Source of the DNA: Polynucleobacter sp. 80A-SIGWE
GTDB lineage: Bacteria; Pseudomonadota; Gammaproteobacteria; Burkholderiales; Burkholderiaceae
Length of the DNA stretch: 64,000 nucleotides
Assembly (NCBI RefSeq): GCF_018882295.1
Contig: NZ_JACVOR010000002.1
Coordinates: 124,001 to 188,000, forward strand
Direction: 5' to 3'
Below, one piece after another: positions 24,015-33,252 of the stretch. How positions within the stretch are numbered: the stretch's first letter is position 1; the number at the start of each line of letters is the position of its first letter. The position numbers were made by a program, and so were the translations under genes. The notes beneath the pieces were generated by a model. That model did not search any database. It was not told the DNA's origin and worked only from the letters and a program-made list of their open reading frames with translations.

Positions 24015-25626
24015 TATGTCTCAAGGCCCCAAGCTTTCTGATCTTCCATCTGCACTAGCAAGGGCTAAGCAACGCTGGGCTCCGCAGATTATCTGGATTA
24101 TTCCAATCATAGCTATTTTGGTAGGTCTTGGACTCGCATATAAAGCGGTAGTCGATCACGGCCCCACGATTACCGTTGCCTTTAAATCTGGCGATGGATT
24201 GATAGCCGGAAAAACCTTTGTGAAATACAAAGAGGTCAATATTGGTTTAGTGAAGACGGTAATCTTGTCTGAAGATCATCAGCAAGTCATTGCCACTATC
24301 AAACTTGATAAAGATGCAGCGGATTTTGCAAGAGACGATACGCGATTCTGGATTGTTAGACCGCGCATTACCGCTAGTGGAGTTTCGGGCTTAAGTACTT
24401 TGCTTGATGGACCTTTTATTGCTGCCGATTTGGGTAAGTCAGCCTCAAAGAGTGATCGCTTTGTGGCACTTGAGGTTCCGCCAATCTTAACGGATGGCAA
24501 TCCTGGGCGTGAGTTCATATTAAGGGCTCCCACCTTAGGATCTCATGGCATCGGTACGCCAGTGTATTTCCGTCGACTCAATGTCGGTCAAGTGGTGGCT
24601 TACGATCTTGATAAGGATGGCAAGAATATTTCTATTAGAGTATTTATCGATGCACCCTATGATCAATATGTAACTAACAACACGCGCTTTTGGAATGCCA
24701 GTGGTATTGATGTGAGCATCGGTGCTTCAGGTATTCAGTTGCAAACAGAGTCCTTAGTTGCAGTTGTAGCTGGTGGTATTGCTTTTGAGGCTCCGCAGAG
24801 CGTTGAGGACCATACTGATCGAATCACCAATCATCCGGGTCAGGTGGATGTAACTAATTCTTCACGCACAACCTCCACCCTTACTGAGCGCGCCAAAGAG
24901 GATGCGATATTTACGCTATTCCAGACTCGCGTAATGGCCATGAAGCAGCCTGATACGCGTATTCAGCGCTTTGTGTTGAACTTTAAGGAATCTGTCCGCG
25001 GCTTATCTGTGGGTGCCCCGGTAGAGTTTAGGGGGGTCAATGTCGGTGAGGTGGTCAGCATTGATACTGCTATGGACCCGCAGACTTATGAAGTAATTCA
25101 GCCGGTCGAAATATTCTTATATCCTGATCGACTCAAAATACGCTCACTGAAAACCGGCGGTATATTGCCACCGCCTGTGAATGAGGTGGAGCGATTGAGG
25201 GGATTAATCAAAAAAGGTTTTCGCGCACAAATGCGGACTGCTAGTTACTTAACTGGTCAGCAGTACATTGCCATAGACTTTTTCACGGATGCTCCAAAAT
25301 ATACGTTTAATGCTTCTCTATATCCGCCTGAGTTACCAGTGGTTCCAAGCGCCTTAGAGGATGCCGAAAAGACTGTGGCCAATGTTCTTAAAAATTCCGA
25401 TCGCTTAATGAAGAAGCTTGATACAGAATTGGTTCCTGAGTTGAATAAAACTCTGAAGAATCTGAATGCTGTAACTGCGAGTGATTCACCATTGCAAACG
25501 GATATGCGAGATTCATTACGAGAAATTGCAAAAGCAGCTAGCTCAATGAAAACACTTACAGATATGCTGGATCAACAGCCACAATCCTTGATATTTGGTA
25601 AGCCTGCAGAGGCAGTGAAAAAATGA
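24007..25626 (+). CDS. pqiB: PqiB, MCE-domain intermembrane transport protein
   Basis: The protein has 539 aa, close to E. coli PqiB (546 aa). One membrane anchor near residues 27-48 (IIWIIPIIAILVGLGLAYKA) precedes three MCE/MlaD domains, each opening with a typical segment: TITVAFKSGDGLIAGKTFVK, LRAPTLGSHGIGTPVYFRRL and NFKESVRGLSVGAPVEFRGV. The C-terminal 100 residues are helical and would form the needle-like bundle. It spans the periplasm and carries lipids between the membranes. Confidence 0.94.
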   Translation: MSDMSQGPKLSDLPSALARAKQRWAPQIIWIIPIIAILVGLGLAYKAVVDHGPTITVAFKSGDGLIAGKTFVKYKEVNIGLVKTVILSEDHQQVIATIKLDKDAADFARDDTRFWIVRPRITASGVSGLSTLLDGPFIAADLGKSASKSDRFVALEVPPILTDGNPGREFILRAPTLGSHGIGTPVYFRRLNVGQVVAYDLDKDGKNISIRVFIDAPYDQYVTNNTRFWNASGIDVSIGASGIQLQTESLVAVVAGGIAFEAPQSVEDHTDRITNHPGQVDVTNSSRTTSTLTERAKEDAIFTLFQTRVMAMKQPDTRIQRFVLNFKESVRGLSVGAPVEFRGVNVGEVVSIDTAMDPQTYEVIQPVEIFLYPDRLKIRSLKTGGILPPPVNEVERLRGLIKKGFRAQMRTASYLTGQQYIAIDFFTDAPKYTFNASLYPPELPVVPSALEDAEKTVANVLKNSDRLMKKLDTELVPELNKTLKNLNAVTASDSPLQTDMRDSLREIAKAASSMKTLTDMLDQQPQSLIFGKPAEAVKK

Positions 25627-26237
25627 GACTATTTTTAACGTTTACATTTCTTGTAGTTTTTTTGGGTGGATGTAGCTCACCCAAAACGACTTATTACACA
25701 CTCAATGCAGACCCTATATCTCCAGCACTAGCGGGGGCTAAAAATACGAGAGTGATGGTTGGGCCAGTTTCATTGCCTGAGATGATTGATCAGCCGCAAA
25801 TGGTGATCCTAGGTAGCGACAATCAAGTTCAAATATATGAATACGATCGTTGGGCTGGTTCACTCAAGAGTGAAATTGGGCGAGTGATTGCCTCAAATCT
25901 AGCTAAGGATATCGGCACTTCAAATGTTTGGAATTTCGCACAAAGCACCCAAACCAATTTTGATTACCAAGTGCTGCTGGATGTGCAAAATCTTCAGAGC
26001 AAACAAGGTGACAGTGTTTTAGTTGATGTGCTCTGGACTATCAAGCCGGCTCTGGCTAAGAACCAATCTGCCGAAAAGGCCCCAAGTCAAAATGCGGCGA
26101 CAAAGTCAGCAAATTTGATGGGTCGCTCATTAGTACGCGAGCCAGTTACTGGTACTGGGGTAGATGCTCTGGTAAGTGCGCAGACCCGGGCATTTGTTAA
26201 GGTGAGCCAGGAAATTGCACGTTCGGTTCCGAATTAG
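25623..26237 (+). CDS. pqiC: PqiC, outer-membrane lipoprotein of the Pqi system
   Basis: The protein has 204 aa and overlaps pqiB by 4 bp. The lipobox is LGGC, with the mature N-terminus CSSPKTTYYTL. It has the ABC-type auxiliary lipoprotein pattern (VGPVSLPEMIDQPQMVIL, YEYDRWAGSLKSEIGRVIAS). PqiC is the outer-membrane end of the PqiB tunnel. Last gene of the operon. Confidence 0.9.
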   Translation: MRLFLTFTFLVVFLGGCSSPKTTYYTLNADPISPALAGAKNTRVMVGPVSLPEMIDQPQMVILGSDNQVQIYEYDRWAGSLKSEIGRVIASNLAKDIGTSNVWNFAQSTQTNFDYQVLLDVQNLQSKQGDSVLVDVLWTIKPALAKNQSAEKAPSQNAATKSANLMGRSLVREPVTGTGVDALVSAQTRAFVKVSQEIARSVPN

Positions 26238-26292
26238 CAGTTTATCACTTGCCCTCGCAGGTTCCTCTATTTATTAAAAAAGCAATTTCGCG

Positions 26293-27981
26293 ATGAAAAT
26301 TCTCAAGATAGGTTTACCCGCTTTTCTGCTTTTGATTGCCAACCAAGTATGTGCTGGTAGTGCAAGCGTGTATTTCAATGGCGACATTCTGACGATGGAA
26401 GGTGATAAACCGCAGTATGTTGAAGCGGTTGTAGTTAAAGGCAAGAAGATCGCTTATGTCGGCAGCATGAGAGACGCGTTAAATGAGGCCGGGGCTAATC
26501 CAGATATTCATGATTTAAAAGGTCAAACTTTGATCCCGGGTTTTATCGATGCATGGGGCCACTTCACTTTAATTGCTCAAAATACTCTGGCTGTGAATCT
26601 TGGTTATTTTTCCAAGAAACCTCCCCATACCACTCAGGAGCTCATAGGTCGTTTGAAAGCCGAGGCTCGACCATTCAATGGTTGGATCATTGGTGCAGAG
26701 TATGCAGATGCTTTTCTAACGGATGGACCTTTGACAATTGCGCAATTGGACGAAGCGTTTCCGAATCAACCGGTATTCATTAATAACATTTCTACTCTCA
26801 CCGGAATTGTGAATTCCGCAGGCTTGAAAAAATTGGGTATTACTAAATCCACCAAAGTAGTGCAAGGGATGATTCCTGTCGATCCCAAAACTGGAAAGCT
26901 CACCGGCGAATTGATCGGCAGCCCAAATATAAGCGCGACAGCCAAGGTGTTTGGTAAGTACTCTCAAGATTTGACAATGGAAACCTATCGCAAAGCCGAG
27001 AGGATTTATGCCTCCAATGGCTTTACTACTGCACAAAGCTATGAGGTTACGCTTGAGGACATGCGCAATATGCGTCAAGCAGTAGATCGCAATGTGATTA
27101 GCCTGGATCTGATTGCGTTACCAACCTACGATGTGGTTGATCAATTGCTGGCAACAAATCAAAAATACCCATTTGGTGTTTACACAAAGGGTGATGGTGG
27201 CTTCAAAGTTGCTGGAATTTTAGTTTCTACTGATGGCGCACCCCAATTACGTTTGGCGTATTTCACTAAGCCTTATAACGACACTACGGGGTTCCCAAAA
27301 GATTGGCGTGGCATGGCTGTTGCTACCCAGGATTTAGTGAATCGTTATGCTAAGTTGGCCTATGAAAAGAATATTCAATACTATGGTTATTCCAATGGTG
27401 ATGCCGGAATTGATATGACTCTTGCTGGGATTACCAAGGCAATCCGAGAAACAGGTGTTACTGAAGATCGCAGAACAGCAATTGCGCACTCCTTCTTTAT
27501 TCGCGATGATCAATTAGATCAATACAAGGCCAATAAGATTCTTCCTCAATTTATGCCTAACCATATCTGGATGTATGGCGATGTGTATAGAAAAATTCTG
27601 GGAGAAGAGAGGGCTAGCAATATGGTCCCATTAAATCTAGCTCAAACCAAAGGAATCCAGTTTGGTATTCATAATGACACTCCTTCATCTGGGCCAAGTG
27701 CCTTGTTTACGATTTGGACTGCTGTAAATCGTAAGACTTATGGTGGCAGTACCTTGGGGGCTGATCAACGAATTGATGCCTACACGGCTCTGCGTGGATT
27801 TACATCTGTACCCGCATATCAGTACAAAGAAGAGGGGTCCAAGGGTAGTATTACAACTGGCAAACTCGCTGATATGGCCTTACTCGATCGCAATCCATTG
27901 AAAGTAGATCCAATCGAAATTAAAGATATTCAAGTTGTAAAGACTATTAAGAATGGTAAAGAGTTGTACGCTCGTCCATAG
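26293..27981 (+). CDS. Exported amidohydrolase-family protein lacking some metal ligands
   Basis: The protein has 562 aa. The signal peptide ends at VCA. The fold is that of amidohydrolase family 3 (YtcJ/NfdA-like): LKGQTLIPGFIDAWGHF, TGELIGSPNIS, AHSFFIRDDQLDQY, HNDTPSSGPS and SITTGKLADMALLDRNPL. The usual first metal motif HxH reads WGH, and the usual H-x-NGD reads YSNGD, so two expected histidines are missing compared with the three paralogues at 44821, 48403 and 50246. It may be inactive, use a different metal site or have another role. It lies just upstream of the first histidine kinase and may form an operon with it. Confidence 0.85.
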   Translation: MKILKIGLPAFLLLIANQVCAGSASVYFNGDILTMEGDKPQYVEAVVVKGKKIAYVGSMRDALNEAGANPDIHDLKGQTLIPGFIDAWGHFTLIAQNTLAVNLGYFSKKPPHTTQELIGRLKAEARPFNGWIIGAEYADAFLTDGPLTIAQLDEAFPNQPVFINNISTLTGIVNSAGLKKLGITKSTKVVQGMIPVDPKTGKLTGELIGSPNISATAKVFGKYSQDLTMETYRKAERIYASNGFTTAQSYEVTLEDMRNMRQAVDRNVISLDLIALPTYDVVDQLLATNQKYPFGVYTKGDGGFKVAGILVSTDGAPQLRLAYFTKPYNDTTGFPKDWRGMAVATQDLVNRYAKLAYEKNIQYYGYSNGDAGIDMTLAGITKAIRETGVTEDRRTAIAHSFFIRDDQLDQYKANKILPQFMPNHIWMYGDVYRKILGEERASNMVPLNLAQTKGIQFGIHNDTPSSGPSALFTIWTAVNRKTYGGSTLGADQRIDAYTALRGFTSVPAYQYKEEGSKGSITTGKLADMALLDRNPLKVDPIEIKDIQVVKTIKNGKELYARP

Positions 27982-28002
27982 TTATAAAGAAGCTTTTTAA
28001 TT

Positions 28003-29838
28003 TTGAAGACTTTAGTCAAATCTCTCTTTTTAGTTGTTGCTCTCTTTATTGGCTGCGCCAGTGCAAGTGAAGGCTATCTATTAGGTCAGGCCTACTTTGA
28101 AGATAAGACTAATTCGCTTACCTTCGAAGAGGTAAAGAAGGAAAAATTTACTTCTTACGCAGGATGGTTGGCAAAAGGCTATCAGCCATCTACCTATTGG
28201 ATTAGGTTGGATATTCGTCCTTCAGATAAAGATTTAGTTCTCAGAATACGACCAGTCTTTATAGAGGACATTCAACTTTTTGATTCATCTGCCCTGGAAG
28301 TTAACAGAGTTACAGGAGCTAAGCACGAGGTATCAGATTCTGAGATACAGACGCTCAATCACAACTTTAATTTGGGGTCGAATGAGCATGAACGTCAAAT
28401 CTATTTAAAGGTTAAATCAGTCCGAACCTATTTACTGGGTTTTGAGGTGATGCCGGCCTCAGAATTTTTCAGTGCCGAGTACACCAGTAGCCTGATTTAT
28501 GCGGCCTATATTATTTTTATATTTTTGCTGGCCTTGTGGCTTTTTGGGGTTTGGCTTGGCAACCGTGAGCTTGTGCTGGGGATGTTTGTTATCCAGCAAT
28601 TCGTCTCATTTCTCCACGCGTTTTTCTTGTATGGGTATGCAAGGCTCTTATTAGGCCGCTTCATCGATCAATCTGTCATTAATTACATGACCTTTGTATT
28701 GGTGGTGACCTACTCGTTTACTGCAGTTGTAGCAACCAAATTTCTCTTTAGTGAGTATTCTTTAAAGCGTTTCTATAAGTACTTGTTTAATGGTGTGATT
28801 TGTATTTCAGTGCTGATTATTGCCATGTTGGTGGTAGGTAACACCGGCACCGCCCTAAAGATCAACGCATCGTTCATTATCTTAATGGGGGTATTGTTTT
28901 GGGTAACGTCATTTTTTGGTACCAGCGCTTCTGGCACACAAAAAAATATTTATCTCCCTATCAATATCCTGCGACTCTATTACACATTCAATTTAGCAAT
29001 GTGGGCAATAGTGATTCTGCCCTTACTTGGATTTACCCAGTCTAATGATTTGGCGATTCATTACAACCTAATCTATGGCGTATTAAGCGGCCTATTTTTC
29101 TGCCTGATACTTCAGTACCGTGCCAAATCTATTCTAAAAAATGAACTTGTTAAATCTGCCGCCCTCAAAAAAGAGGTCGAAAATGAAAGACTTAGGCGCG
29201 AAGAGCAGGGTAAGTTAATGTCAATGCTCACCCATGAAATCAAGACACCCTTGTCGGTTTTAAAGCTCGTGATAGATCAGCAGGTTGTTGGGTCTGATTT
29301 TGAGGAATATGCCAATAGAGCAGTGACTAATATTGACTCTATTATTAATAAATGTATTCAGCTAGATAGACTTGACTTGAATGTGATTCAAATCCATAAG
29401 ACAAAGTTTAATTTTTCAGATTTATTGATAACTACCATTTCTGATACTCGGCTGGAAACTAGATTCTCAATATTGCAGCAGGGGGATATTGATATCGAAT
29501 CTGATTTTCAAGTTCTGAGCATTGTCGTTTCTAATCTGCTGGGTAATGCCATTAAATATTCCGCTCCAGAGACCGAAATAGTTATTGATACGGAAATTCT
29601 GGAAAGTAACTTACCAAGACGCCTTCAATTTAGTGTTCAGAACGTGATCGGTAACATGGGTGTGCCTGATCCAGAGCTTGCGTTTGAGAAGTATTACCGA
29701 GGTCCTTCAGCCACTATGGTTAGTGGTTCGGGATTGGGCTTATTTCTGGTGAGAGAGTTGACGCATGTCTTAGGCGGTGAGGTAAAGTTAAGCATCAAAG
29801 ATAATTTAATTACATTTACCGTATGGATCCCAATTTAA
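28003..29838 (+). CDS. 7TMR-DISM sensor histidine kinase 1
   Basis: The protein has 611 aa from a TTG start; the paralogue at 39951 begins ATG-CTG-AAG where this gene reads ATT-TTG-AAG. A signal peptide (to ASA) leads into a periplasmic 7TMR-DISMED2 domain (residues 25-155, YQPSTYWIRLDIRPSDKDLV), then seven membrane segments (about 165-375). The kinase core follows: LTHEIKTPLSVLKLV with phospho-acceptor His411, N box NLLGNAIKYSAP and G box GSGLGLFLVREL. The DISMED2 domain is thought to bind carbohydrate-like ligands in other proteins. It overlaps its response regulator by 16 bp. Confidence 0.92.
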   Translation: MKTLVKSLFLVVALFIGCASASEGYLLGQAYFEDKTNSLTFEEVKKEKFTSYAGWLAKGYQPSTYWIRLDIRPSDKDLVLRIRPVFIEDIQLFDSSALEVNRVTGAKHEVSDSEIQTLNHNFNLGSNEHERQIYLKVKSVRTYLLGFEVMPASEFFSAEYTSSLIYAAYIIFIFLLALWLFGVWLGNRELVLGMFVIQQFVSFLHAFFLYGYARLLLGRFIDQSVINYMTFVLVVTYSFTAVVATKFLFSEYSLKRFYKYLFNGVICISVLIIAMLVVGNTGTALKINASFIILMGVLFWVTSFFGTSASGTQKNIYLPINILRLYYTFNLAMWAIVILPLLGFTQSNDLAIHYNLIYGVLSGLFFCLILQYRAKSILKNELVKSAALKKEVENERLRREEQGKLMSMLTHEIKTPLSVLKLVIDQQVVGSDFEEYANRAVTNIDSIINKCIQLDRLDLNVIQIHKTKFNFSDLLITTISDTRLETRFSILQQGDIDIESDFQVLSIVVSNLLGNAIKYSAPETEIVIDTEILESNLPRRLQFSVQNVIGNMGVPDPELAFEKYYRGPSATMVSGSGLGLFLVRELTHVLGGEVKLSIKDNLITFTVWIPI

Positions 29839-30512
29839 AAATAGCTATTGTCGAAGACAATGCTGACCTAAGAGCCCTACTAATCAGGGGCTTATCCAAC
29901 GCTGGGTATTTTGTTAAAGGGGCGGAATCAGCCGAGCAACTGGAAGAAATTTTTTCTTTGGATAGCTTTAACGTTTTGATCGCTGACGTGAATTTACCAG
30001 GTGAGAGCGGTTTTGATATCGCAGCTCGCTATAAAAGACAGAATGCCTATCTCACCGTTGTGATGCTTACAGCTAGGGCTTCGGAGGAGGACAAGGTGGC
30101 AGGTTATGAGTCTGGAGCGGACATATACCTGACAAAACCAGTTTCAAATACTGAACTACTGGCAGTGATTGGGAGTATTTCTAGGCGCGTCATTGCGCAG
30201 AGTGTTGCACCGGAAATATTGCTCAATCTCAAGAGCCTAACCCTCACTGGCCCCCTTAAAACCGTTGACCTTGGTAAGCAAGAGGCATCCATGATTAAGG
30301 CCTTGTGTGAGTCGCCATCATTTAACTTGCCGTATTTCAGACTATTAGAAATTTGCAACGATGATCTTGATGAAGTTGCTAAAGGTGGTCTAGAAGTTCG
30401 AATCACCAGACTACGTAAAAAATTTGTTGAGGCAGGCGTTGAAAAATCTATTCGCGCTTTGCGAGGAAATGGCTATCAGCTTCTTGTTGATGTTCAGATC
30501 GTATTGCAATAA
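29823..30512 (+). CDS. OmpR-family response regulator 1
   Basis: The protein has 229 aa. The receiver domain has the acid pair in IVEDNADLR, phospho-acceptor Asp55 (VLIADVNLPGESGF), a Thr in VVMLTARAS and Lys in IYLTKPVSN. The C-terminus is a shortened winged helix (GLEVRITRLRKKFVEAGVEK, then IRALRGNGYQLL). It partners the overlapping kinase. TTTGTAAA-like repeats lie right after its stop, upstream of the amide hydrolase gene at 30661, which is a likely target. Confidence 0.92.
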   Translation: MDPNLKIAIVEDNADLRALLIRGLSNAGYFVKGAESAEQLEEIFSLDSFNVLIADVNLPGESGFDIAARYKRQNAYLTVVMLTARASEEDKVAGYESGADIYLTKPVSNTELLAVIGSISRRVIAQSVAPEILLNLKSLTLTGPLKTVDLGKQEASMIKALCESPSFNLPYFRLLEICNDDLDEVAKGGLEVRITRLRKKFVEAGVEKSIRALRGNGYQLLVDVQIVLQ

Positions 30513-30594
30513 TTTGTAAAGATTTGAAATCTTTTGAAATATTTATAGATCACTTGTATTGCCAACCCCCCTCTTTTCATTCTCATGAAATTTT

Positions 30595-30624
30595 TTGTAA
30601 GTAATTAAAAATAATTTTTGTTAG
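30595..30624 (+). promoter_or_regulatory. Phased TTGTAAG/TTGTTAG repeats, candidate regulator box 1
   Basis: TTGTAAG at 30595 and TTGTTAG at 30618 are 23 bp apart, with ATTACAA 19 bp after the second. The same three elements with identical spacing occur before the hydrolase gene at 31985. The repeats lie 37-66 bp upstream of the 30661 start codon. Confidence 0.55.
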
Positions 30625-30660
30625 ATTTCAATCTCCATTACAAATCAATTTGGAGAACTA

Positions 30661-31764
30661 ATGAAGATGAAATTATTTAAAGCAATCAGCGTTATGCTGA
30701 TAGCTACTTTTTCTATTGCGCCGGCAATCAGCTACGCGTGCACTAGTTTTATTTTAAAAAATAAAGATGGTAGCTTTGTATATGCAAGAACCATTGAGTA
30801 CGGGTATGTAATACCGATGAAAGTCGCTCTAACACCAAGAAACCATCAATTCAAAGGAACTGGCCCAGATGGCGTAGCTGGTTCTGGCTTAGCTTGGAAT
30901 GGCAAGTATGCTTTTATGGGTCTACGTGCATTCGATACGGATATTATCGGCGATGGTATGAATGAGAAGGGCTTAACAGGCGGTATGCAGAATTTGCCTG
31001 TTGCAGCTTACTATCAAAATCCAACTGGTAATGATGCAAAAAATAGTATTGCCTCATATCAAGTGATTGCTTATGTTTTGAGTAATTTTGCAAATACGGA
31101 CGAGATTAAGGCGGGCTTATCGAAGATATTTGTGAACAATTCAAAGTTGGCACAGTGGGGTGGTGATACGGTCAAGCAGCACTACACATTCCATGATTTG
31201 AACGGCAAGAGTATTGTGGTTGAGTACGTTAAAGGCCAAATGAATATTTACGATAATCCAATTGGAGCTCTAGCCAATGAGCCGCCATTCGATTGGCAGA
31301 TGATGAATGTCGAAAATTATTTGAATCTATCGCCTGTCGAGATTGGCACCAAAACAATTGATGGCGTTCCGTTTAAACCAAGAAGTGCTGGAAGTGGTTT
31401 GCATGGATTGCCTGGCGACTTCATGAGTCAGAGCCGCTTCTTACGAGCTGTTCAGTTTTCACAGGCAGCAGATAAGTATTCCCCAGATGTTCCTAAGGTG
31501 AAGATGGCCTGGCACCTGATCAATATGTTTGATATTCCGCCTGGATCAGTGTTGGGAAGCGCTAAGCCTGACGCAAAAGGAAACTATGGCTCGGATTACA
31601 CTCAATACACCACTGTTGCAGACGCAAAAAATCTGACTTATTACACAAGATACTTTGGTGGCAGTGACATCTACGCATTTAATATGAATGACTATGACTT
31701 AAATGCCAAAGAAGTAAGGCAGTGGAATAACGAAAGCACTTCTTCCTATAAAAAGATGAAGTAA
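30661..31764 (+). CDS. Exported linear amide C-N hydrolase, paralogue 3
   Basis: The protein has 367 aa. The signal peptide ends at SYA before Cys27 (CTSFILKNKDG). Conserved YARTIEYG, GDGMNEKGLTGG, NPIGALANEPPFDWQ and GLPGDFMSQSRFLRA complete the Ntn hydrolase set. GGAG precedes the ATG. It is very similar to paralogue 4 and clearly related to paralogue 1. It is located directly after the first two-component system and is probably under its control. Substrate unknown; an N-acyl amide is the family expectation. Confidence 0.88.
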   Translation: MKMKLFKAISVMLIATFSIAPAISYACTSFILKNKDGSFVYARTIEYGYVIPMKVALTPRNHQFKGTGPDGVAGSGLAWNGKYAFMGLRAFDTDIIGDGMNEKGLTGGMQNLPVAAYYQNPTGNDAKNSIASYQVIAYVLSNFANTDEIKAGLSKIFVNNSKLAQWGGDTVKQHYTFHDLNGKSIVVEYVKGQMNIYDNPIGALANEPPFDWQMMNVENYLNLSPVEIGTKTIDGVPFKPRSAGSGLHGLPGDFMSQSRFLRAVQFSQAADKYSPDVPKVKMAWHLINMFDIPPGSVLGSAKPDAKGNYGSDYTQYTTVADAKNLTYYTRYFGGSDIYAFNMNDYDLNAKEVRQWNNESTSSYKKMK

Positions 31765-31798
31765 TTTGTCTTAATTCTTATATTTAAGTTTTAACAAG

Positions 31799-31827
31799 AA
31801 AAGCCACCCTTTTGGGTGGTTTTTCTA
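31799..31827 (+). terminator. Terminator after hydrolase paralogue 3
   Basis: CCACCC and GGGTGG stem around a TTTT loop, then TTTTTCT. Confidence 0.82.
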
Positions 31828-31918
31828 TTTGGGGTCTATAAAGCGTATTTTCGTGCTTTAACCCCGAATTGGCCTGAAATCACCCCAATTCGGCTGGCTT
31901 TAATGGGTGTGAAATGTT

Positions 31919-31948
31919 TTGTAAGAAATCTCTAGCTGCTTTTGTTAA
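31919..31948 (+). promoter_or_regulatory. Phased TTGTAAG/TTGTTAA repeats, candidate regulator box 2
   Basis: TTGTAAG at 31919 and TTGTTAA at 31942 have the 23-bp spacing of box 1, and ATTACAA follows at 31961, again 19 bp after the second repeat. Conservation of the spacing between two separate promoters supports a shared regulator. Confidence 0.55.
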
Positions 31949-31984
31949 ATTTCGCCCTTGATTACAACTCTATATGGAGACTCC

Positions 31985-33094
31985 ATGAAAACTAATTTAG
32001 CCAAAATTGTCAGCATCGTGCTGATAGCTGCATTTGGTATTGCACCTGCAATTAGCAATGCATGCACCAGTTTTATTTTAAAAAACAAGGACGGCAGCCT
32101 TGTATATGCCAGAACAATTGAATTCGCTATGGAATTGCCGATGAAAATTGCTTTGTATCCAAGAAATCACCAATTCAAGGCAACTGGCCCTGATGGTGTG
32201 GCTGGTTCTGGTTTAGCTTGGAATGGTAAATATGCTCTTATTGGTCTTAATGCCTATGATATGGATCTTATCGGCGATGGCATGAACGAAAAAGGCTTGA
32301 TGGGCGGTATGCAGTATTTGCCCGTTTCCTCTGATTATCAAAATCCAACCGGTGCTGATGCCAAAAATAGTATCGCTTCGTACCAAGTAGTCAATTACAT
32401 TTTGAGTAACTTCGCTACCGTTGAAGAAATCAAAGCGGGAATGAAGAAGATTTTTGTCAACAATTCAAAGTTTGATAAGTGGAATAATGAAGTTGTGAAA
32501 ATGCATTTTGGCTTCCACGATGCAAATGGCAAGAGCGTTGTTATTGAATATGTGAAGGGTCAACTTAATCTTTACGATAACCCAATTGGCGCAATGGCAA
32601 ATGATCCACCATTTGACTGGATGATGACAAATCTCACAAATTATTTGAATTTATCTCCCGTAGATGTAGGCACCAAGACAATTGGCGGAGTTAAATTCAC
32701 CCCTAAAAGTGCTGGCAGCGGTATGCACGGTCTTCCAGGCGACTTTATGAGTCAGAGCCGCTTCTTAAGAGCTGTTGAGTATTCGCAGGCGGCAGACAAG
32801 TACGCTGCTGATCTACCAAGAGTAGAGCTTGCTTGGCATATTGCTAATATGTTTGACATTCCGCCTGGCACGAGCCTCTCCAATGGTGGTAAGGCCGATG
32901 CAAAAGGCAAGTATTTTTATGATCACACACAACAAACTGTTGTTGGCGATCAAAAAAATCTGACCTACTATGCAAGATTCTTTGGTGGAAGTGATATCTT
33001 CAAATTCAATATGAAGGATTACGATTGGAATGCCAAGGAACGTAAGCAGTGGTCTATTCCTAAATCTTCTAGCTATAAAACAGTTTCTAATTAA
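31985..33094 (+). CDS. Exported linear amide C-N hydrolase, paralogue 4
   Basis: The protein has 369 aa from this ATG, chosen because GGAG lies 5 bp upstream and the signal peptide starts here; a longer frame from 31958 would overlap the promoter elements. The signal peptide ends at SNA before Cys27 (CTSFILKNKDGS). YARTIEFA, GDGMNEKGLMGG, NPIGAMANDPPFDWM and GLPGDFMSQSRFLRA are all present. It is a tandem duplicate of paralogue 3, with its own promoter and terminator. Confidence 0.88.
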   Translation: MKTNLAKIVSIVLIAAFGIAPAISNACTSFILKNKDGSLVYARTIEFAMELPMKIALYPRNHQFKATGPDGVAGSGLAWNGKYALIGLNAYDMDLIGDGMNEKGLMGGMQYLPVSSDYQNPTGADAKNSIASYQVVNYILSNFATVEEIKAGMKKIFVNNSKFDKWNNEVVKMHFGFHDANGKSVVIEYVKGQLNLYDNPIGAMANDPPFDWMMTNLTNYLNLSPVDVGTKTIGGVKFTPKSAGSGMHGLPGDFMSQSRFLRAVEYSQAADKYAADLPRVELAWHIANMFDIPPGTSLSNGGKADAKGKYFYDHTQQTVVGDQKNLTYYARFFGGSDIFKFNMKDYDWNAKERKQWSIPKSSSYKTVSN

Positions 33095-33126
33095 TTTCTG
33101 TTTTAGCGTTAGAGCGCCATTAAATA

Positions 33127-33156
33127 AAAGCCACCCTTCGGGGTGGTTTTTTCTTT
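33127..33156 (+). terminator. Terminator after hydrolase paralogue 4
   Basis: CCACCC and GGGTGG stem around TTCG, followed by TTTTTTCTTTT. Confidence 0.85.
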
Positions 33157-33252
33157 TGGCCGTTCAACGCATTTGAAATATTCAAATATGATTGTGGGCC
33201 CATACGGGTTTAGTGTTTAATATGACTTTCAAAGCCAAATTTCCCTTAGATC

